Assembly (NCBI GenBank): GCA_009760855.2
Contig: WPIO01000317.1
Span: forward strand, 1 to 64,000
DNA: 64,000 nucleotides
Origin: Cristatella mucedo
Taxonomy: Eukaryota > Bryozoa > Phylactolaemata > Cristatellidae
Direction of reading: 5' to 3'
Shown: piece after piece, positions 59,646-64,000 of the stretch
Layout of the letters: every line of letters starts with the position of its first letter
Position numbering within the stretch: the stretch's first letter is position 1
Program-made: the position numbers and the translations under genes
Notes under the pieces: generated by a model
What the model saw: only the letters and a program-made list of their open reading frames with translations
Databases searched by the model: none
What the model was told of the DNA's origin: nothing

Positions 59646-60482
59646 CTATACAATAGTAATAATAAAATCAATATATGTAATATTGCTAGCAACTCTTAAA
59701 TTATCTATCATATATGTGCAGGTTCCATCAATATTTATAACTAAAATAAGAGTACCAGATACGCCATAAGTGTTGTCACTAGACAACTCTAAAAACGTTC
59801 CAGTAGTATTAGAACACCAAAGAATATTAGATACTGTTTGAAAGTTTGCTACTGGACCAGCAACAAAAGTTTTATAAGGTGTTGCATAGGATACAACTTT
59901 ACCTTGTAGATTAAAAACTTCAATATCTGCAGGAGTTGTTTTTAATGTAGAACTTTCTGTTCCTGTTCCATTTACATAAATATCAAATATGTTTAATGGA
60001 GCAATAATTGAATCATTTGTAAAACCAGTAAGTTTTAAATATAAAGTATAGCATTTATAAGAATCAACAGATTGCTTTGTCACAACATCTGAATTTTTCA
60101 GAGAGGTAATTCTGTTTGAGCCTAGATCAAGAGTACTATTAGAGTTGCCATTGAAAACTTGAGTCATACTTTTTAGTAATCCATAGTTTATTACTTTGTA
60201 AGGTCCGTCAGCAGATCTTCCAGATATTCCTTTAACATTTTTACAATTCAACTGGGATAACATTTTTGCATTATTCTTTGGAAGTAAATCAGATAAGTTA
60301 GAAACCGAAGCTATTTCTCCTGAAACATTAGTTGCCACAGTATTTAAAAAGTCTGAATTGAGAGCATAATCTAATCTTATTGCATCTCCGTCATTTACTG
60401 GAAAACCAAGATCTGTAATACCATTTCCATTAGCATCAAGGTCGCTAAAAATATTACCATTAATCTTACTAATATTATCCAT
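59646..60482 (-). CDS. Fibre-like protein 3
   Basis: 278 residues from the ATG at 60482, which follows TATATATAAGA on the minus strand; the frame is open much further upstream (to 60791), but that part is antisense to the divergent gene and lacks a start motif. Stalk-like repeats near the start (NGNGITDLGFPVNDGDAIRL) and in the middle (STLDLGSNRITSLKNSDVVT); the C-terminal half is beta-rich with GTLILVINIDGT and ends in hydrophobic strands. Shorter stalk than protein 2. Stop TAG lies within the TATAGA start motif of the following gene. No lesion. Confidence 0.65.
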   Translation of the reverse strand: MDNISKINGNIFSDLDANGNGITDLGFPVNDGDAIRLDYALNSDFLNTVATNVSGEIASVSNLSDLLPKNNAKMLSQLNCKNVKGISGRSADGPYKVINYGLLKSMTQVFNGNSNSTLDLGSNRITSLKNSDVVTKQSVDSYKCYTLYLKLTGFTNDSIIAPLNIFDIYVNGTGTESSTLKTTPADIEVFNLQGKVVSYATPYKTFVAGPVANFQTVSNILWCSNTTGTFLELSSDNTYGVSGTLILVINIDGTCTYMIDNLRVASNITYIDFIITIV

Positions 60483-60492
60483 TCTTATATAT
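60483..60492. promoter_or_regulatory. Ten-base divergent promoter
   Basis: TCTTATATAT is the whole interval between the ATG at 60482 (minus strand) and the ATG at 60493 (plus strand). Both genes have the TATA-type motif at their start, on opposite strands of the same bases. Confidence 0.6.
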
Positions 60493-61561
60493 ATGGAAAA
60501 ATTAAAATCTGGCTTAGATACAACAAATGAAGTATTATCAGGAACAACAACAGCAACAGAAGTAGGCTCAAAAGCAATAATAAAAGTAGCTCCAAAGATT
60601 GCATTGAAGCTAAGCCCACAAGCATCAAATAGGATTGCAAAAATTGTACCAAAAGTTTTGCAGTCATTCAAAATTATAGGAACTGCTACAAAAGCACTTG
60701 GCGGATTTCTATCAGGAATAACAGGACTTGTAGATCTTGGTTTATTCATAAAAGAGATTGTCGATGATATTGCTTCAGGAAAGTATGGCAATGTCTTTTG
60801 GAAAACAATTGCAGATAAAAAAGGACTATCAAAAATGGTGGCATCCTTAGAGGTTGGCTATTACATAAATGAGATTTTGCTAGAAGCGGAAAGAGCTAAT
60901 TCTAATTGGTACTTAGATCCTAGTAGATTTCTTTCAGATACATTCGGAGAGGAAATATCTTGGGATGCTTCCCAATTAGATACAAAAGCTTGGAGTAAGA
61001 ACTTTCTTGAAGTAAGATCAGGAGGATTTTTACCAGCAATAATAGCAAGTATAGCTTCAATTATTGGAGCAGTTGGCTTAGGAGTCTCCATAGCAGTAAA
61101 TGTGGCAGGATTGATTAAGAAGATTATTGATTCAACAATGTATACTGTTAAGTCACCACCAATGAACACCCATGAGGAGAGAATGAGTGCTTTGAGTTTA
61201 CAAAGTGTAAGACTAAAGAATGCAATTACAGACATAAAAAATATGATAGAATTACTTGATAGAAACATTGATATCGATTTGAGTGACAAAGTGCAAAACT
61301 CAAAGGTGAAAAACAGATTAGATTATTTGAAAACTGGAAAACAGTTAGTGGAAGTATCAGGAGTAAGTTATTCAGATAAATTAAAAGAAGATATAAAAAA
61401 AAGTAGAAAGTAGTACTGTTGGAGGAAAAAAGACTTGTAATTATCAAGCAGAGAGTGCAATGTTACTAGCTAATCTGTTTGCGCAAGGTAAATCACAAGA
61501 AGAAATATATAATGAAATGATAAAACTAAGAGACGATTTGAAAAAACGCTGCAAGAATTAA
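60493..61561 (+). pseudogene. Hydrophobic membrane-type protein with one frameshift
   Basis: 306 codons are open from the ATG at 60493 to 61413, and the frame then continues in +1 for about 48 codons (TVGGKKTCNYQAESAMLL to the stop at 61559-61561). The shift lies in a run of eight A at about 61395-61402, so loss of one base or a sequencing error is possible. Two hydrophobic segments: about residues 61-86 (GGFLSGITGLVDLGLFI) and 178-208 (LPAIIASIASIIGAVGLGVS), both rich in Gly and small residues and able to span or insert in membranes. The C-terminal third is charged and probably coiled coil. It might be a capsid-associated membrane-active protein, but no family is recognised. Confidence 0.55.
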
Positions 61562-62110
61562 AAGTCTGTATGTCTAACAATTTTGTAATCTTCTGTAAGT
61601 GTGTGTATGTGAAATTTAGTTTTGCAAATAGTAGGTGCAAACGTAATGCTGCCATATCTCTTGTTACAGCTGCATCAATAGGATTGTTATAATAGCCCAA
61701 GTGATATCTTTGTCTTTCTATACATATACATGATTGCCATTTATTACTTGCTTTTTTAAAACTAACTCCTATAAAATTTGAAGTATCGTTTTTTCGTTTT
61801 CCTATGTTTCTGCTATTTTCACTAGAAGTTGCTTCTCGTAAATTTGAAAATCTATTATTTAGCCTATCGTTATCAATATGGTCGATTTCATGTAAAGGCA
61901 TTCTCCCTGTGATTATCAAAAACGCCAAACGGTGTGAAAAATATTCCTTTCCATCAATTGTTATTTTCTATAACCATTGCTTGTTCTTCCAGCCTCTTCG
62001 CCAATCCGTGCAGTTCCACCACGATTGGTTTTATTAGTGAATTTACCAGTATCTGGGTTGTAATCCAAAAGTTGCATAACTCGATTTCTAAAGCTAGAAA
62101 CTTGATTCAT
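61562..62110 (-). pseudogene. HNH-AP2 homing-type endonuclease, one frameshift
   Basis: The ATG at 62110 follows TATTATATATTAAGAA. The first 49 codons (NQVSSFRNRVMQLLDYNPDT, GKFTNKTNR) run to a TAA; the rest is in another frame (SHRLAFLIITGRMPLHEIDH from about 61945). The shift falls in a short A run at about 61970. Domains: HNH nuclease, with EIDHIDNDRLNNRFSNLREA and a following N; then an AP2-type DNA-binding domain, with FIGVSFKKASNKWQSCICIE and HLGYYNNPIDAA and AALRLHLLFAKLNF. Such enzymes are free-standing homing endonucleases common in phages and large DNA viruses. The C-terminus reads past FAKLNF into the antisense of the preceding gene (to 61470), probably because the original stop was lost. 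It sits between two element genes like an inserted passenger. Confidence 0.82.
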
Positions 62111-62150
62111 TTCTTAATATATAATAGTTTTATTTGTCTTTAATATAGAA
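62111..62150. promoter_or_regulatory. Divergent start motifs of HNH and PLA2 genes
   Basis: 40 bases between the two ATGs. The minus side has TATTATATATTAAGAA at 62111-62126; the plus side has TAATATAGAA at 62141-62150, ending at the ATG. Confidence 0.55.
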
Positions 62151-62918
62151 ATGGAATACCATGAGGTAAAACTAAACTTATCAGATCATCAAGTAAACTT
62201 GATACATAAGAGTGATAAGCCTATTTCAATAAGACTAAAAAAAGAAGATCTATCAGGTTCTATTTCTATCTTTGTAACAAAAACACAACTAAACAAAATT
62301 GAAAAGTGCAAATCTAAAAACACTAGCCTACAATTGAATTTTTCTCTAAAACAACTGAAATATAATAGACGACTTGGCTCGGGTTTAGTAGATTTCATAA
62401 ATAAACTAACTGGAAACCGCGAAATTCATATGAAACTACCTTCAGGAGTAAAATCTGAATTTGTTCCAGGTGGAAGTTTTAACAATACTGGTCGTTACTC
62501 ATATGCCGGACCGGGAACCAAATTTACTCAAAGAATGCAGAAAGGCTATGAGGGCATTAACGATTTGGATCGAGGTGCTTTGGTCCATGATAGTCTATAC
62601 ACTGAAACTGGATCAATGTCTGAACCTTAAAGAACAGAGATAAGAAACTTGTCAGACTTAGTATTAGCTGAATTTGCTGCTAGAATTGCGCTAGATCCAA
62701 GACAGCCAAATTACGTACGAGAAGATGCTAAAACGGTTGCAGCCGTCATGGCAGCGAAAGCAAAATTAGGCTTGGGAATTGGTGGCGGATTAAACGATTC
62801 ATTTGCTACTGATTTTCTAAAAGATAAAATAAGTAATCCTGCTAGTCTTAATAAGATAAAAAACTATGCTCGAGGAATCGTTGATAGGATGCTTGATATC
62901 ACTCGCAAAAAGATATAA
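62151..62918 (+). pseudogene. Phospholipase A2-like virion protein, one in-frame stop
   Basis: 159 codons to a TAA at 62628-62630, then the same frame continues for 95 more codons to 62918 (NLSDLVLAEFAARI to DITRKKI). Motifs of a viral PLA2: a GSGLVDFINKL leader (about residues 76-86), the calcium-loop-like YAGPGT (118-123), GINDLD, and the catalytic pair in LVHDSLY (His146, Asp147). Such domains occur in parvovirus VP1 and have been reported in adintoviruses, where they are thought to breach endosomal membranes. The C-terminal part is Ala/Lys-rich with a Gly-rich GLGIGGGLN stretch. The stop follows the catalytic region, so the first part might still fold. The preceding TAATATAGAA fixes the start. 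Confidence 0.8.
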
Positions 62919-62941
62919 AAAATTAAACTTACAAACTAACT

Positions 62942-63430
62942 TTAAAACTCTGCTGGATTGAACATTGATCTCTTTGGTGAACTATAAACTTTTACTTGGT
63001 CAATCTTTAATCTAATATTTAATCTTTCTTCATTATTATAATACTCTTTTGAAACATAACTACCATCAAGAATTCCAGTGATACAAAAATCATTTCCTAA
63101 TTTTTTAATTACGTCTGCTGGGCTAGATACTTTAATTTGTTTATTATTCTCATCAAACATAATACAAGGTTTCTTTCCAAAATCAAATCTAATTCCAATT
63201 GTCGACCTTGCGCTAGCATCAAATGCTTTGAATTCTAATTGTTCACTCGATCTATCTACAATATTTTGAATATAAGGAAGTGATTCTTCTGTTATATACA
63301 TCCACGCGCTAAGATAAGGTTTTGAATCTTTTGAAATTTTTTCTTCAACATGAACGTGTGCAGGCTTTCCTTTTGGGATAACAACTGCAGAATTTTGGAG
63401 AACTAAAAATTTCTTTTCTTGATTTTCCAT
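62942..63430 (-). CDS. Unknown 162-residue protein, possibly a ssDNA-binding protein
   Basis: Complete, from the ATG at 63430 after TACTATATAGA. Beta-rich with alternating charged and hydrophobic residues (STIGIRFDFGKKPCIMFDEN, DFCITGILDGSYVS, LNIRLKIDQVKVYSSPKRSM) and a short NPAEF end. The layout is compatible with an OB-fold DNA-binding protein, which replicating viruses of this kind need, but no diagnostic motif is visible and the suggestion is weak. It lies between the PLA2 gene (convergent, about 23 bases apart) and the protease (same strand, 28 bases downstream of its stop). Confidence 0.6.
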   Translation of the reverse strand: MENQEKKFLVLQNSAVVIPKGKPAHVHVEEKISKDSKPYLSAWMYITEESLPYIQNIVDRSSEQLEFKAFDASARSTIGIRFDFGKKPCIMFDENNKQIKVSSPADVIKKLGNDFCITGILDGSYVSKEYYNNEERLNIRLKIDQVKVYSSPKRSMFNPAEF

Positions 63431-63441
63431 TCTATATAGTA
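63431..63441 (-). promoter_or_regulatory. TATA-type start motif
   Basis: TACTATATAGA on the minus strand directly before the ATG at 63430, in the 28-base gap after the protease. Confidence 0.6.
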
Positions 63442-63458
63442 GAAATATTTTGTTTAAT

Positions 63459-63719
63459 TCAAATTAATAATTGCATGACTGTACCAAAATCGACAAATTC
63501 CAATAATAGAGTGAAGATTAAGCATCTCATTCCACAATCCGTTTGATTAAACTTTTGCAGTTGAAAAGTCTGAAAACTTGGTGTATCACCGAAATAATTA
63601 ATCACTTCTGGCATTGGAGGAGCACCGAATGAATCAAAATAAAAGCATCAATCACCTATTTTTTTAAGAGCTACCCAATGATATATTGCCAGATCTGATT
63701 TACCAGTATTACAAATAAG
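63459..63719 (-). pseudogene. Adenain-like cysteine protease, C-terminal fragment
   Basis: The minus strand from 63719 reads ICNTGKSDLAIYHWVALKKI, an in-frame TGA at 63648-63650, then CFYFDSFGAPPMPEVINYF and TDCGMRCLIF, to a TGA stop at 63459-63461. HW supplies the catalytic His, YFDSFG the Asp-containing strand typical of adenovirus, Polinton and adintovirus maturation proteases, and DCGMRC the catalytic Cys region. The family processes capsid proteins and is a hallmark of Polintons. The N-terminus is lost at the junction with the LINE at 63720. Not matched by an ORF of normal length, so easily missed. Confidence 0.8.
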
Positions 63720-64000
63720 GCACTCATTCAGCTTCATAACATTGCTAAAATTAGGGCTTGTTTAGATAAGGATACCACGTCCAAGTTGGTCCATGCATTC
63801 GTGACATCTCGTCTCGACTTCTGCAACTCACTGCTGACTGGCCTACCAGCATGTGCGATCAGGCGATTGCAGCTGGTGCAAAACTCTGCAGCTAGGCTTG
63901 TCTGTCGTGAGCGTCGCAGTTGCCACATTACTCCACTTCTCGCCGACCTGCACTGGTTACCAGTCAAGCAACGGATTGACTTCAAGGTTTTGTCGCTCAC
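63720..64000 (+). mobile_element. LINE-A, 5'-truncated, running off the window
   Basis: Starts at the thumb region (CAGCTTCATAACATTGCTAA) and encodes SKLVHAFVTSRLDFCNSLLT and HITPLLADLHWLPVKQRIDF without a stop. Among the best preserved LINE-A sequences here, hence a fairly recent insertion into the viral protease gene. Confidence 0.88.

Larger units (their letters stand above)
52200..63719. mobile_element. Polinton/adintovirus-like endogenous viral element, degenerate and truncated
   Basis: An AT-rich block with tightly packed genes, unlike its surroundings. Hallmark genes recognised from motifs: protein-primed polymerase B, adenain-like protease, and a phospholipase A2-like domain protein. 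Fibre-like proteins, a hydrophobic protein and an HNH endonuclease accompany them. Nearly all ORFs share a TATATAGA-type motif at the ATG. The left end lies near 52200, next to the motif shared with the 10.3-kb fragment; no terminal inverted repeat was identified. The right end is the junction with a LINE-A copy at 63720. Capsid, packaging ATPase and integrase genes are not in the window. Confidence 0.88.

Noticed and set aside
58775-59692. Fibre-like protein 2 starting at 59692 with a signal-peptide-like stretch
   Set aside because: The hydrophobic 16 residues come from the antisense of the preceding gene's end; the ATG at 59644 directly follows the motif.
57675-60482. Bacteriophage contamination, because of tail-fibre-type repeats
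   Set aside because: The genes share start motifs and AT-rich composition with the eukaryotic-virus genes around them and are embedded among metazoan retrotransposons.
59646-60791. Longer fibre-like protein 3 starting at 60791
   Set aside because: The extra 103 residues are antisense to the divergent gene and lack the start motif that all neighbours have.
52903-62630. Reassigned stop codons: in-frame TAA/TAG in several viral genes, some where Tyr is expected
   Set aside because: The same genes also end at TAA or TAG, one stop replaces the usual Trp, the protease has a TGA, and frameshifts accompany the stops. Decay explains all of it more simply.

Overview
The window reads as nuclear DNA of a metazoan, species not determinable. 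There are no operons of host genes, very few long open frames, many 5'-truncated non-LTR retrotransposons of the CR1/L2 type, tRNA-derived SINEs, (CA)n, (GA)n, (CT)n and (TTA)n microsatellites and a coding minisatellite. Almost all identifiable coding sequence belongs to mobile elements, and most of it is broken.

The most important region is 52.2-63.72 kb: an AT-rich, virus-like element of the Polinton/Maverick-adintovirus type. From left to right it holds a protein-primed family B DNA polymerase (+, several stops and frameshifts), an acidic ORF, four small unknown ORFs (+), three adjacent fibre-like proteins with phage-tail-fibre-type repeats (-), a hydrophobic membrane-type protein (+), an HNH-AP2 homing-type endonuclease (-), a phospholipase A2-like virion protein (+), an unknown small protein that may bind ssDNA (-) and the C-terminal part of an adenain-like cysteine protease (-). 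Nearly every ORF starts 0-3 bases after a TATATAGA-like motif, which looks like a common promoter. The protease is cut at 63720 by a CR1/L2-type LINE that runs off the window, so capsid proteins, packaging ATPase and integrase, if present, lie outside. A second, different polymerase copy (N-terminal third only, open frame) lies at 10.3-11.7 kb.

Two LINE families dominate the rest. LINE-A (tail with AGATTAAGTTCTC and (TTA)n) occurs as fragments throughout and as three head-to-tail truncated copies at 45.68-50.69 kb. LINE-B (tail of ATTAC-type repeats) has two near full-length, inactivated copies at 30.39-34.05 and 39.74-43.23 kb, plus shorter pieces. At least two tRNA-derived SINE families are present; one shares its 3' tail with LINE-A, its likely partner.

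Other regions: a GC-richer stretch at 3.6-6.3 kb with an LTR-like sequence; pyrimidine-rich and GA-rich tandem repeats at 8.1-9.3 kb; a 39-bp minisatellite at 9.35-9.76 and 12.47-14.59 kb whose period is 13 codons; a GC-rich beta-propeller-like host gene fragment at 17.37-18.11 kb; and several stretches (34.05-36.08, 37.3-39.25, 43.5-45.6, 50.7-51.9 kb) in which nothing could be recognised.
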